Source: Massilia pinisoli (lineage in GTDB: Bacteria > Pseudomonadota > Gammaproteobacteria > Burkholderiales > Burkholderiaceae_D). From it: a stretch of DNA of 64,000 bases. The position numbers and the translations under genes are program-made. Within the stretch, counting starts at the first letter, position 1, and the number at the start of each line of letters is the position of its first letter. Location: the NCBI RefSeq assembly GCF_024753285.1, contig NZ_JANUGW010000014.1:105573-169572 (forward strand). The letters run 5' to 3'. Shown piece by piece: positions 8,613-17,389 of the stretch. A model generated the notes under the pieces. It made no database searches. It was not told the origin of the DNA and was given only the letters and a program-made list of their open reading frames with translations.

Positions 8613-11600
8613 ATGCCTGGTTCGACCATCGATAGTGACCAGTTCCGCCGCATCCTGTCGCGCAACGTCGCCATGCCCTTGGGCATGGGCGTGCTCAGCG
8701 CGCTCGTGTTCGTCGGTATCATCGCCTACCTCATCAACGTCCTCAGCTGGGTCGAGCATTCCGAACACGTGATCGGCCGCGCGAACGAGGTGAACCGGCT
8801 GTCGTCCGACATGGAAGCGGGCATGCGCGGCTACCTGCTGTCCGGCGACGACGAGTTCCTCGCCCCGTATTTGTCGGCCAAGCCGCGCATGGATGCCGAG
8901 CTCGCGAACCTGTCCCGCCTCGTCGGCGACAATGCCGCGCAAGTCGAACGCATCGCGCGCGTGCGCGCGGCGCAGGGCCAATGGCAGGCGTTCGCCGAGG
9001 AAATGATCGCGCGGCGCGGCAAGAGCAGCGATTTCGTCGACATCGTCCAGAGCATCAAGAGCGGCCGCGGCAAGCTGCTGACGGACCAGGTCCGGCGCGA
9101 GTTCCTCGACTTCATCCTGGAAGAACAACGCATCCTGCAGACGCGTAACGCGACGTCGCGCTCCGTGATCGCGTGGTCCGTCGCCGCGTTCCTCGCGTTC
9201 AGCCTCATCGTGGCCGGGTTGCTCGCCCTGTTCGGCCGACGCGAGTTGATGGCGCTGTCGAAGTCGTACGACACCATCCTGCAGGACGAGGCCGATCACA
9301 ACGACCAGCTGCGCCAGCAGGCCTGGCTGCGCTCGGGCCAGGCGGAGCTGATCGCGAAGACGACCGGCATCGTGAGCCTGGAACCGCTGGCCGAGGTCGT
9401 GCTCAGCTACGTGGCGCGCTACGTCGAGGGCGTCGTCGGCGCCATGTATTTCCGTAACGACGACGGCACGCTGACCCGCATCGGTACCTATGGTTTCGCG
9501 CACGACGAGACCGAGCGCGGCCGCATCGTGCGGCCGGGCGAGTCGCTGGCCGCGCAGGCCGCCAGCGAGAACCGCATCGTCACGTTGAACGATTTGCCGC
9601 CCGACTACATCAAGGTCGGTTCGGCACTGGGCGAGGCCGCGCCGCACACACTCATCATTGCGCCAGTGTCGAATTTCGGCAAGATCAAGGGCATCATCGA
9701 GATCGGCTTCCTGCACGGCGTACGCGAGCGCGACGTCCAGTTCATGGAAACGATCGCCGCGTCCGTCGGCGCCGCGGTCGCCAACGTCGTGCACCGCCAG
9801 CGGCTGCAGGTGGCGCTGGAAGAGCAGCAGGCGCTGAACGAGGAGTTGCAGGTGCAGCAGGAAGAGCTGCGCACGGCGAACGAGGAACTGGAAGAGCAGT
9901 CGCGCGCGCTGGAGGAGTCGCAGTCGGCACTGGAAAACCAGCAGGCCGAGCTGGAGCAGACGAACGAACAGCTGGCCGAGCAGGCCGCGAACCTCGACAC
10001 CAAGAACAGCGCGCTCGTGCAAGCCCAGGAGCAATTGCGCGAGCGTGCGCTGGAACTGGAGCGGGCGAGCCGGTACAAGTCCGAATTCCTCGCGAACATG
10101 TCGCACGAATTGCGCACGCCGCTGAACAGCTCATTGATCCTCGCGAAACTGCTGGCGGACAATGTCGCCGGCAATTTGAACGACGAACAGGTGCGGTTCG
10201 CCCAGACGATTTATTCGGCGGGCAACGACCTGCTCAACCTGATCAACGACATCCTCGACATTTCCAAGGTCGAGGCCGGCAAGCTGGAACTCGTGCCGGA
10301 AGACGTGCCGCTGCGCCGCGCCATCGAAGGCCTCGGCCGCGTGTTCGAACCGCTGGCGCGCCAGAAGAAGCTGGATTTCCGCGTGCACGTCGAGCCGGAT
10401 GTCCCCGCCAGCATCCACACGGACCGCCAGCGGCTGGAACAGATCCTCAAGAATCTGCTGTCGAACGCCGTCAAGTTCACGGATGCGGGCAAGGTCATGC
10501 TGAACGTGAGCGCCAACGCGGACGGCTGGATCCAGTTCGCCGTGCAGGATTCCGGCATCGGCATCACGCCCGAGCAGCAGGACAAGATCTTCGACGCCTT
10601 CCACCAGGCCGACGGTTCCACCGCGCGCAAATACGGCGGCACGGGCCTGGGTCTGTCGATCTCGCGCGACCTGACCGCCTTGCTGGGCGGCACGCTCACA
10701 TTGACGAGCACGCCGGGCGAGGGCAGCTGTTTCGTCCTCAGCCTGCCGCGCAACGGCACCGTCGCCGCGACGCCGCCCGCGCTGCCGGCCGCCCAGGCGC
10801 CGGCGCCCGTGCCGGCACCTGCACCTGCGCCGACCGTCGAGCCGCCGCAGGGCGTGACCTTGGCCGCGTTCACGGACGACCGCGCCGAGCCGGCCGCCGG
10901 CGTGCGCACGGTGCTCGTCATCGAGGACGAGCCGGAATTCGCGCGCATCCTGTACGGCCTCGCGCACGACATGGAATTCCGCTGCCTCGTCGCGTTGACG
11001 GCGCAGGAAGGCCTGGAACTGGCGACCGGCGAGACGCCGGACGCGATCCTGCTCGACATCCGCCTGCCGGACCGGTCGGGCCTGTCGGTGCTGCAACAGC
11101 TGAAGGACAACCCGGCCACGCGCCACATCCCCGTCCACGTCGTGTCCAGCCAGGACAACGGCGGCGAGGCGCTGCACCTGGGCGCCATCGGCTATGCGCT
11201 GAAGCCCACGTCGCGCGAGCAGCTGGAGGACGTGTTCCGCAAGCTGAAGGACAAGTCGTCGCAGACCATCAAGCGCGTGCTGCTCGTGGAGGACGACGAG
11301 CGCCAGCGCGACAGCGTCGTGCAATTGATTTCCGATACCGACGTCGAGATCGCGGCCGTCGGGTCCGGCACGGAAGCGCTGGACTTGTTGCGCACGCAGA
11401 TTTTCGATTGCATGATCATCGACTTGAAGCTGCCCGATATGCAGGGCAATGAATTACTCAAGCGTATGTCTCTCGAAGAACTGTGCTCGTTCCCGCCCGT
11501 CATCGTCTACACGGGTCGCAACCTCACGCGCGACGAGGAAGCGGAGCTGTTGAAGTATTCGCGCTCGATCATCATCAAGGGCGCGCGGTCGCCGGAGCGC

Positions 11601-12086
11601 CTTCTGGACGAGGTGACGCTGTTCCTGCACAAGGTCGAGTCGGAACTGTCGTCGGAGCGCCAGTCGATGCTGAAGACGGTGCGCGGCCGCGACCGCGTGT
11701 TCGAAGGCCGCACGATCCTTCTCGTGGACGACGACGTGCGCAACGTGTTCGCGCTGACGAGTGCGCTGGAACAACGGGGCGCGAAGGTCGAAGTGGGCCG
11801 TAATGGCTTCGAGGCCATCGCCAAGCTCGATGAGAACGATGCCATCGACCTCGTGCTGATGGACGTGATGATGCCCGGCATGGATGGCCTCGAAGCCACC
11901 CGCCGCATCCGCCAGGACAAGCGTTTCGCGCGCCTCCCGATCATCGCGATCACGGCGAAGGCGATGAAGGACGACCAGGAACAATGCCTGGCGGCGGGTG
12001 CCAACGATTACCTGGCCAAGCCGATCGACCTGACCCGGCTGTACTCGCTGCTGCGCGTGTGGATGCCGACGCTGGAGCGCATTTGA
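8613..12086 (+). CDS. Hybrid sensor histidine kinase with CHASE3, GAF and three receiver domains
   Basis: A membrane-bound phosphorelay kinase of 1157 aa. Order: membrane helix at about 22-46, periplasmic CHASE3 sensor (about 48-185), second helix (about 187-209), GAF (about 250-400), a Glu/Gln-rich coiled coil (about 405-490), HisKA with phospho-acceptor His498 in SHELRTPLN, and HATPase with GTGLGLSI. An Ala/Pro linker leads to three receivers with predicted phospho-Asp at about 815, 937 and 1084. The signal is unknown. It heads a tightly packed set with cheR, cheB and a receiver-kinase (overlapping stop and start codons), so the four act together, probably with methylation-type adaptation enzymes recruited to a non-classical pathway. 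Its start follows the low-complexity 5' region at 8449-8612, where I saw no convincing promoter. Confidence 0.88.
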   Translation: MPGSTIDSDQFRRILSRNVAMPLGMGVLSALVFVGIIAYLINVLSWVEHSEHVIGRANEVNRLSSDMEAGMRGYLLSGDDEFLAPYLSAKPRMDAELANLSRLVGDNAAQVERIARVRAAQGQWQAFAEEMIARRGKSSDFVDIVQSIKSGRGKLLTDQVRREFLDFILEEQRILQTRNATSRSVIAWSVAAFLAFSLIVAGLLALFGRRELMALSKSYDTILQDEADHNDQLRQQAWLRSGQAELIAKTTGIVSLEPLAEVVLSYVARYVEGVVGAMYFRNDDGTLTRIGTYGFAHDETERGRIVRPGESLAAQAASENRIVTLNDLPPDYIKVGSALGEAAPHTLIIAPVSNFGKIKGIIEIGFLHGVRERDVQFMETIAASVGAAVANVVHRQRLQVALEEQQALNEELQVQQEELRTANEELEEQSRALEESQSALENQQAELEQTNEQLAEQAANLDTKNSALVQAQEQLRERALELERASRYKSEFLANMSHELRTPLNSSLILAKLLADNVAGNLNDEQVRFAQTIYSAGNDLLNLINDILDISKVEAGKLELVPEDVPLRRAIEGLGRVFEPLARQKKLDFRVHVEPDVPASIHTDRQRLEQILKNLLSNAVKFTDAGKVMLNVSANADGWIQFAVQDSGIGITPEQQDKIFDAFHQADGSTARKYGGTGLGLSISRDLTALLGGTLTLTSTPGEGSCFVLSLPRNGTVAATPPALPAAQAPAPVPAPAPAPTVEPPQGVTLAAFTDDRAEPAAGVRTVLVIEDEPEFARILYGLAHDMEFRCLVALTAQEGLELATGETPDAILLDIRLPDRSGLSVLQQLKDNPATRHIPVHVVSSQDNGGEALHLGAIGYALKPTSREQLEDVFRKLKDKSSQTIKRVLLVEDDERQRDSVVQLISDTDVEIAAVGSGTEALDLLRTQIFDCMIIDLKLPDMQGNELLKRMSLEELCSFPPVIVYTGRNLTRDEEAELLKYSRSIIIKGARSPERLLDEVTLFLHKVESELSSERQSMLKTVRGRDRVFEGRTILLVDDDVRNVFALTSALEQRGAKVEVGRNGFEAIAKLDENDAIDLVLMDVMMPGMDGLEATRRIRQDKRFARLPIIAITAKAMKDDQEQCLAAGANDYLAKPIDLTRLYSLLRVWMPTLERI

Positions 12087-12925
12087 AGAAGCCCATGCAC
12101 AATCCGCCGGGCGACGTCGACATCGAGTTGCGGATGCTGATCGAAGCTGTCTTCCTCAAGTACAACTACGATTTCCGCGACTACACGGGGGCTTCGCAAA
12201 AGCGCCGCGTACTGGCCGCCATGCGCGCGATGGACTGCGATACGGTATCGGCCTTGCAGGCGCGCGTCATGCACGACCCGGCCGCGTTCACGCAGCTGCT
12301 GCAGTTTTTGACCATCCCCGTTACGGAAATGTTCCGCGACCCGGATTATTATTTGGCTGTACGCCGGCTCATCGTGCCGTTCCTGAAGACGTATCCGTCG
12401 CTGAACGTGTGGGTGGCCGGCTGCAGCACGGGCGAGGAAGTGTATTCGCTCGCCATCCTGCTGCATGAGGAGGGCCTGCTGGAGCGCACGCAGATGTACG
12501 CGACCGACATCAATCCGGATGCACTGGAGGCCGCGCGACGCGGCGTGATGCCGCTCGACAAGATGCGCCGGTACACGGAGAACTACCAGAAATCGGGCGG
12601 CACGCGCGCATTCTCCGACTATTACACGGCGGCCTATGGCGGCGCGCTGTTCGACCGCGCGCTCGTGGAGCACGTCACGTTCGCCGACCACAGCCTGGCC
12701 ACGGACGCCGTGTTCGCGGAGACGCATTTCATCAGCTGCCGCAACGTGATGATCTACTTTAACCGGCGCCTGCAGAACCGGGTGCTGGGGCTGTTCCACG
12801 AATCGCTGTGCCACCGCGGCTTCCTCGGCCTCGGCAGCAAGGAAAGCATCGACTTTTCCACGTATGCCCAGCGGTTCGAATCGCTCGCGAAGCGGGAGCG
12901 GGTGTTCCGCAAGGTGGCGTCATGA
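12083..12925 (+). CDS. CheR-type protein-glutamate methyltransferase
   Basis: SAM-dependent methyltransferase that methylates glutamates of receptor-like proteins. The N-terminal CheR helical domain is at about 10-60. The SAM-binding domain follows, with VAGCSTGEEVYSLAI as the glycine-rich motif I, ATDINPDALEAAR as motif II and SCRNVMIYF near the end. TTG at 12083 overlaps the kinase stop and has GGAG 5 nt upstream; an in-frame ATG at 12095 lacks such a site, so I prefer 12083 but cannot exclude 12095. No TPR or pentapeptide extension is present. The stop overlaps cheB by ATGA. No chemoreceptor is encoded nearby, so the target may be remote, or the domain may serve in the hybrid-kinase pathway of this operon. 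Confidence 0.85.
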   Translation: MKKPMHNPPGDVDIELRMLIEAVFLKYNYDFRDYTGASQKRRVLAAMRAMDCDTVSALQARVMHDPAAFTQLLQFLTIPVTEMFRDPDYYLAVRRLIVPFLKTYPSLNVWVAGCSTGEEVYSLAILLHEEGLLERTQMYATDINPDALEAARRGVMPLDKMRRYTENYQKSGGTRAFSDYYTAAYGGALFDRALVEHVTFADHSLATDAVFAETHFISCRNVMIYFNRRLQNRVLGLFHESLCHRGFLGLGSKESIDFSTYAQRFESLAKRERVFRKVAS

Positions 12926-13551
12926 CGTCCGCGCCTGCCCATGTCGCGGACGATGCGTTGCGCGCCGTCCTGCGCGGCCGGCGCTTCGAGGCCGTCGTGA
13001 TCGGCGGCTCGGCCGGCGGCGTGGACGCGCTCGTCGCGCTGCTGCCGGCGCTGCCGGCAAAGTTCCGCCTGGCCGTGGTCTGCATCCTGCACCTGCCGGG
13101 CGACCGCGAGAGCCGCCTGGCCGAATTGTTCGACGAGCGCTTGCCGCTGCCTGTGAAAGAGGCGGTGGACAAGGAAGAAGTCGTGCCCGGTACCGTGTAT
13201 TTCGCCGGGGCCGGCTACCACCTGTCCGTCGAGCGCGACCGCACGTTCTCGCTCAGCTGCGAGCCGCCCGTGCACTTCGCACGGCCCGCGATCGACGTGC
13301 TGATGGAGTCGAGCGCGGACGCGTACGGGCCCGCGCTGGCCGGTATCCTGCTGACGGGCGCCAACCACGACGGCGCCGACGGCATGGCCCGCATCCGCGC
13401 CCGCGGCGGTTTCACGATCGTGCAGGATCCGGCCGATGCGCAGGTGCCCACGATGCCCGTGAGCGCCATCCATCGCAGCAAGCCGAACCTGATCCTGCCA
13501 TTGGCGCGCATCCACGCCCTGTTGCCCATGTTGGAGACGAATGAACCATGA
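12922..13551 (+). CDS. CheB-type methylesterase, catalytic domain only
   Basis: A 209-aa protein-glutamate methylesterase/deamidase. The catalytic triad is visible: Ser30 in VIGGSAGGVDAL, His57 in ILHLPGDRES and Asp150 in GANHDGADGM. It lacks the N-terminal receiver of chemotaxis CheB (usual length about 350), so it cannot be activated by its own phosphorylation. Control may come in trans from receiver domains of the two flanking kinases. The start ATG overlaps the cheR stop and its own stop overlaps the next start, which implies translational coupling. Confidence 0.87.
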   Translation: MTSAPAHVADDALRAVLRGRRFEAVVIGGSAGGVDALVALLPALPAKFRLAVVCILHLPGDRESRLAELFDERLPLPVKEAVDKEEVVPGTVYFAGAGYHLSVERDRTFSLSCEPPVHFARPAIDVLMESSADAYGPALAGILLTGANHDGADGMARIRARGGFTIVQDPADAQVPTMPVSAIHRSKPNLILPLARIHALLPMLETNEP

Positions 13552-14765
13552 GCGCACACGACCCTAGCAAACTGCTGATCGTCGACGACCTGCCGGAAAA
13601 CCTGCGCGCCCTCGACGCCCTCATCCGCGACGAGCAGCGCCTCGTGTTCCAGGCCCAGTCCGGCGAGGAAGCGTTGTCGCTGATGCTCGAGCACGAGTTC
13701 GCGCTCGCCATCCTGGACGTGCAGATGCCGGGCATGGACGGCTTCGAACTGGCCGAACTGATGCGCTCGACGTCGCGCACCCGGAACATTCCGATCGTGT
13801 TCGTATCCGCCGCGGGCCGCGAGCTGAACTATGCGTTCAAGGGCTACGAGACGGGCGCCGTCGATTTCCTGTACAAGCCGCTCGACCCGGACGCCGTGCG
13901 CAGCAAGGTGCACGTGTTCGTCACGCTGGACCAGCAGCGGCGCGAAATGCGGCGCCAGATGGAGGCGCTGGAAGCGGCGCGGCGCGAGCAGGAAGTGCTG
14001 CTGCGCGAACTGAACGCGACGCAGGCCGAGCTGCAACGCTCGCTGCACATGCGCGATGAATTCATGTCCCTCGTCGCGCACGAGCTGCGCACGCCGCTGA
14101 ACACGCTGTTCCTCGAAACGCAGATGCGCAGCCTGCAGCTGAAGCGGGGCAATCTGCCCGCGTTCAATCCGGAACAGATGAGCAGCATGATCAAGCGCGA
14201 CGAGCGCCAGATCAAGGCGATGATCCGCCTGATCGACGACATGCTCGACGTGTCGCGCATGAAGAGCGGGACATTGTCGATCCGCCCGGCGAAGGTCGAG
14301 CTGATGGCCTTGCTCGAGCGCGTCGTCAACGACCTGTCGCTGCAGGCCGCGGCGGCCGGCACGAACGTCGTGCTGGCGCCGCACGCGCCCGTCGAAGGCT
14401 TCTGGGACGAATTCCGCATCGAACAGGTCGTCGTCAACCTGCTGACGAATGCGCTGCGCTACGGCGGAGGCGGGGCCGTCGAGGTCAGCGTCCGGACGGA
14501 AGGCTGCAACGCGCGCATCGCCGTGCGCGACCACGGCAAGGGCATCGCGCCCGATTTCCTCGAACGCATCTTCGAACCGTATGAGCGGGGCGCCAAGAGC
14601 GGCGAGCCGAAAGGGCTGGGCCTGGGCTTGTACATCTCGCGTCAGCTCGCGCTGTCGCACGGCGGCCAGCTGACGGTCGAGAGCACGCCGGGCGAGGGCG
14701 CCACCTTCAGCCTTATCCTGCCATGCACGGAGACGGCCGTGCAGGCGGCTGCCACGCCCGCTTGA
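13548..14765 (+). CDS. Response regulator-histidine kinase hybrid (REC-HisKA-HATPase)
   Basis: A soluble 405-aa protein with an N-terminal receiver (about 6-125; phospho-Asp57 in AILDVQMPGMDG), a short coiled coil (about 125-165), HisKA with His178 in SLVAHELRTPLN and a HATPase domain (GLGLGLYISRQLA). No membrane segment is present. Such receiver-first kinases usually receive phosphate from another protein, here plausibly the triple-receiver kinase at the head of the operon, and then control an output elsewhere. No DNA-binding output domain is encoded in the operon. The gene ends the set; no terminator is obvious after it. Confidence 0.87.
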   Translation: MSAHDPSKLLIVDDLPENLRALDALIRDEQRLVFQAQSGEEALSLMLEHEFALAILDVQMPGMDGFELAELMRSTSRTRNIPIVFVSAAGRELNYAFKGYETGAVDFLYKPLDPDAVRSKVHVFVTLDQQRREMRRQMEALEAARREQEVLLRELNATQAELQRSLHMRDEFMSLVAHELRTPLNTLFLETQMRSLQLKRGNLPAFNPEQMSSMIKRDERQIKAMIRLIDDMLDVSRMKSGTLSIRPAKVELMALLERVVNDLSLQAAAAGTNVVLAPHAPVEGFWDEFRIEQVVVNLLTNALRYGGGGAVEVSVRTEGCNARIAVRDHGKGIAPDFLERIFEPYERGAKSGEPKGLGLGLYISRQLALSHGGQLTVESTPGEGATFSLILPCTETAVQAAATPA

Positions 14766-14785
14766 GCCGCTTCACGATCGTTGCG

Positions 14786-14824
14786 ATAGGCTCGGCCTAT
14801 GCGGTAGTGATAGCTAAAATCAAT
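14786..14824 (+). promoter_or_regulatory. Two OxyR-like half sites upstream of ahpC
   Basis: Two 15-bp elements match the OxyR contact pattern ATAG-N7-CTAT: 14786-14800 has both arms exact, and 14810-14824 reads ATAG-N7-CAAT. They are 9 bp apart (7 in the classic consensus) and end 22 bp before the -35. Peroxide-responsive control of ahpCF by OxyR is well known; the site itself is inferred from sequence. Confidence 0.45.
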
Positions 14825-14846
14825 TGATAAAATCCATTCAATCAAT

Positions 14847-14875
14847 TTCACATCAAACCCCGTGCAGGGTATAGT
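14847..14875 (+). promoter_or_regulatory. Promoter of ahpC
   Basis: TTCACA at 14847-14852 and TATAGT at 14870-14875 are separated by exactly 17 bp, a good sigma-70 promoter. Transcription would start near 14882, giving a leader of about 35 nt that ends in AAAGAGGAG before the ahpC ATG. Confidence 0.6.
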
Positions 14876-14917
14876 ACGCACCTGAGCATTTTTTTAACCC
14901 CGAAAGAGGAGTACTGC

Positions 14918-15481
14918 ATGTCCATCATCAACACCGAAATCAAGCCGTTCAAAGCAACCGCTTACCACGCAGGCAAGTTCATCGACCTGACCGAAGCCGA
15001 TTTCAAAGGCACCTGGTCGGTCCTGATGTTCTACCCGGCAGACTTCACCTTCGTCTGCCCGACCGAACTGGAAGACCTGGCTGCTTTCCAGTCGGAATTC
15101 GACAAGATGGGCGTGAAAGTCTATGGCGTGTCGACCGACACCCACTTCGCCCACAAGGCATGGCACGACACGTCGGACGCGATCAAGAAGGTCAACTACC
15201 CGCTGATCGGCGACCCGACCGGCCTGCTGTCGCGTAACTTCGAAGTCATGATCGAAGAAGAAGGCCTGGCCCTGCGCGGCACGTTCGTGATCAATCCGGA
15301 AGGCCAGATCAAGGTCATGGAAGTGCACGACAACGGCATCGGCCGCGACGCGTCGGAACTGCTGCGCAAGGTGAAGGCAGCCCAGTACGTCGCATCGCAC
15401 CCGGGCGAAGTCTGCCCGGCCAAGTGGACCGAAGGCGCCGCAACGCTGAAGCCGTCGCTGGACCTGGTCGGCAAGATCTAA
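14918..15481 (+). CDS. ahpC: Alkyl hydroperoxide reductase peroxiredoxin subunit
   Basis: Cytoplasmic 2-Cys peroxiredoxin that reduces hydrogen peroxide and organic hydroperoxides. The 187-aa length is typical. Peroxidatic Cys47 lies in DFTFVCPTE and resolving Cys166 in HPGEVCPAKW; the AhpC-type ending is complete. A strong ribosome site, AAAGAGGAG, precedes the ATG. The protein is re-reduced by AhpF, encoded 278 nt downstream on the same strand. The gap between them contains a REP pair and a strong hairpin, which may set the ratio of the two products by terminating transcription or stabilising the upstream message. Confidence 0.96.
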   Translation: MSIINTEIKPFKATAYHAGKFIDLTEADFKGTWSVLMFYPADFTFVCPTELEDLAAFQSEFDKMGVKVYGVSTDTHFAHKAWHDTSDAIKKVNYPLIGDPTGLLSRNFEVMIEEEGLALRGTFVINPEGQIKVMEVHDNGIGRDASELLRKVKAAQYVASHPGEVCPAKWTEGAATLKPSLDLVGKI

Positions 15482-15490
15482 GTAACACAT

Positions 15491-15547
15491 GGTGGGCGGA
15501 GGCCGCCCACCCTACGACACCCGTAGGGTGGGCACTCCGTGCCCATC
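15491..15547 (+). repeat. REP pair (BIME-like), ahpC-ahpF intergenic
   Basis: Two hairpins, each footed by GTAG, lie back to back: one on the minus strand (15491-15515, foot at 15512-15515) and one on the plus strand (15523-15547, foot at 15523-15526), with 7 bp between them. Both share GTAGGGTGGGC with the repeats at 42867 and 51253. Here the GTAG feet face inward, the reverse of the other two copies. Confidence 0.75.
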
Positions 15548-15572
15548 AGGCAGTAACGCAACAGTTGTACTA

Positions 15573-15601
15573 GGCACCGGCCGCGAGGGGCGGCCGGTGC
15601 C
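15573..15601 (+). repeat. Perfect 11-bp inverted repeat between ahpC and ahpF
   Basis: GGCACCGGCCG at 15573-15583 pairs perfectly with 15591-15601 around a 7-nt loop. There is no T tract, so it is not a classical terminator. It could stabilise the ahpC message or reduce transcription into ahpF. Confidence 0.55.
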
Positions 15602-15758
15602 GACCCCTCCCCACGAGCCCAACCGGAACGGGCCCGCCCAAGCAAGACAGGCGATCTCACTAGTCGATCTGCCGGTCCAGATTCACTATTTAGATTGGAT
15701 GGATGCGTCCGCGATGGACCGCATCGGCCTGAACACGACTGAACGAAAGGATACGATC

Positions 15759-17336
15759 ATGCTCGAACAAGAACTGAAAACCCAACTCGCCGGCTACCTG
15801 CAACGCGTCCAGCAACCGTTCGAGATCGTCGCTTCGCTGGACGACAGCGACACGTCGAAGCAGACGCTCGACCTGCTGCAGACGATCCAGGGCCTGCGCG
15901 CCGACAAGATCACGTTGCGCACGGACGGCAACGACGCACGCAAGCCGTCGTTCAGCCTGAAGCGCGCCGGCACCGACATGAACCTGCGCTTCGCCGGCCT
16001 GCCGCTGGGCCACGAGTTCACGTCGCTCGTGCTCGCGCTGCTGTGGACGGGCGGCCACCCGCCGAAAGTCGAGGCCGAGACGATCGATGCGATCAAGGCG
16101 CTGGACGCCGACTACAACTTCGAGATGTACATGTCGCTGACATGCCATAACTGCCCGGACGTCGTGCAGGCGCTGTCCCTGATGGCGATCCTGAACCCGC
16201 GCGTCAAGACGACCGTGATCGAGGGCGGCGCGTTCCAGGCCGAAGTCGAGGCGCGCAAGGTGATGGCCGTGCCGATGGTGTTCCTGAACGGCGAGCTGTT
16301 CGGCTCCGGCCGCATGATGATCGAAGAGATCGTCGCCAAGCTGGACAAGGGCGCCGGCGACCGCGACGCGGCGAAACTGAACGCGAAGGACCCGTACGAC
16401 GTGCTGATCGTCGGTGGCGGCCCGTCGGGCGCAGCCGCAGCCGTGTATGCGGCCCGCAAGGGCATCCGCACGGGCATCGCGACGGAGCGCTTCGGCGGCC
16501 AGGTCAACGACACGATGTCGATCGAGAACTACATCTCCGTGCTGGAAACGGACGGCCCGAAATTCGCCGCCGCGCTGGAAGCCCAGGTGCGCCACTATGG
16601 CGTCGAGGTCCTGACGCAGAACACGGCCGCGAAGATCATCCCGCCGTCCGCACCCGGTGAACTGGTCGAAGTGCAGTTCACGAATGGCGGTTCGCTGAAG
16701 TCGAGCACCGTGATCCTGTCGACGGGCGCGCGCTGGAGGAACGTCAACGTGCCGGGCGAACAGGAATACAAGAACGCCGGCGTGAACTACTGCCCGCACT
16801 GCGACGGCCCGCTGTACAAGGGCAAGCGCGTCGCCGTCATCGGCGGCGGCAACTCGGGCGTGGAAGCGGCAATCGACCTCGCGGGCATCGTCGAGCACGT
16901 GACCCTGGTGGAATTCGCGCCGCAGCTGAAGGCGGACGCCGTGCTCGTCAACAAGGTGGAAAGCCTGTCGAACGTGACGATCCACGTGAACGCGCAGACG
17001 ACGGAGATCACCGGCGACGGCAGCAAGGTCAACGGCATCAAGTTCAAGGATCGCTTGAGCGGCGAGGAACACCACGTGCCGCTGGCCGGCGTGTTCGTCC
17101 AGATCGGCCTCGTGCCGAACACGGAGTTCCTGAAAGGCACGGTGGAATTGTCGCGCTTCGGCGAGATCGTTGTGGATGCGCACGGCCGCACGAACGTCCC
17201 GGGCGTGTTCGCCGCGGGCGATGCGACGACCACGCCGTTCAAGCAGATCGTCATCGCGGCGGGCGATGGGGCGAAAGCGGCGCTGTCCGCATTCGACTAC
17301 CTGATCCGGATGCCGGTGTCCGTCGAAGCCGCGTAA
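15759..17336 (+). CDS. ahpF: Alkyl hydroperoxide reductase flavoprotein subunit
   Basis: NADH-dependent FAD disulfide reductase that recycles AhpC. The 525 aa comprise two N-terminal thioredoxin-like folds with redox CxxC in SLTCHNCPDV, the FAD site DVLIVGGGPSGAAAA, the C-terminal redox pair in NYCPHCDGPLYKG, and the NAD site VAVIGGGNSGVEAA. The length is normal for AhpF. The frame is open from 15489, but ATG 15759 has AAAGG 8 nt upstream and begins the conserved MLEQELKTQL; the extension would run through the REP pair. It belongs to the ahpC regulon. Confidence 0.95.
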   Translation: MLEQELKTQLAGYLQRVQQPFEIVASLDDSDTSKQTLDLLQTIQGLRADKITLRTDGNDARKPSFSLKRAGTDMNLRFAGLPLGHEFTSLVLALLWTGGHPPKVEAETIDAIKALDADYNFEMYMSLTCHNCPDVVQALSLMAILNPRVKTTVIEGGAFQAEVEARKVMAVPMVFLNGELFGSGRMMIEEIVAKLDKGAGDRDAAKLNAKDPYDVLIVGGGPSGAAAAVYAARKGIRTGIATERFGGQVNDTMSIENYISVLETDGPKFAAALEAQVRHYGVEVLTQNTAAKIIPPSAPGELVEVQFTNGGSLKSSTVILSTGARWRNVNVPGEQEYKNAGVNYCPHCDGPLYKGKRVAVIGGGNSGVEAAIDLAGIVEHVTLVEFAPQLKADAVLVNKVESLSNVTIHVNAQTTEITGDGSKVNGIKFKDRLSGEEHHVPLAGVFVQIGLVPNTEFLKGTVELSRFGEIVVDAHGRTNVPGVFAAGDATTTPFKQIVIAAGDGAKAALSAFDYLIRMPVSVEAA

Positions 17337-17355
17337 GCGTCGACAGGCAGCGCTG

Positions 17356-17385
17356 AGCCCGGCCGGGAAACCGCCCGGGCTTTTT
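17356..17385 (+). terminator. Rho-independent terminator after ahpF
   Basis: AGCCCGG and CCGGGCT form a GC stem (with further pairing inside), followed by TTTTT at 17381-17385. It lies 20 nt after the ahpF stop and just before the 3' end of the convergent GH30 remnant. Confidence 0.75.
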
Positions 17386-17389
17386 CTAT

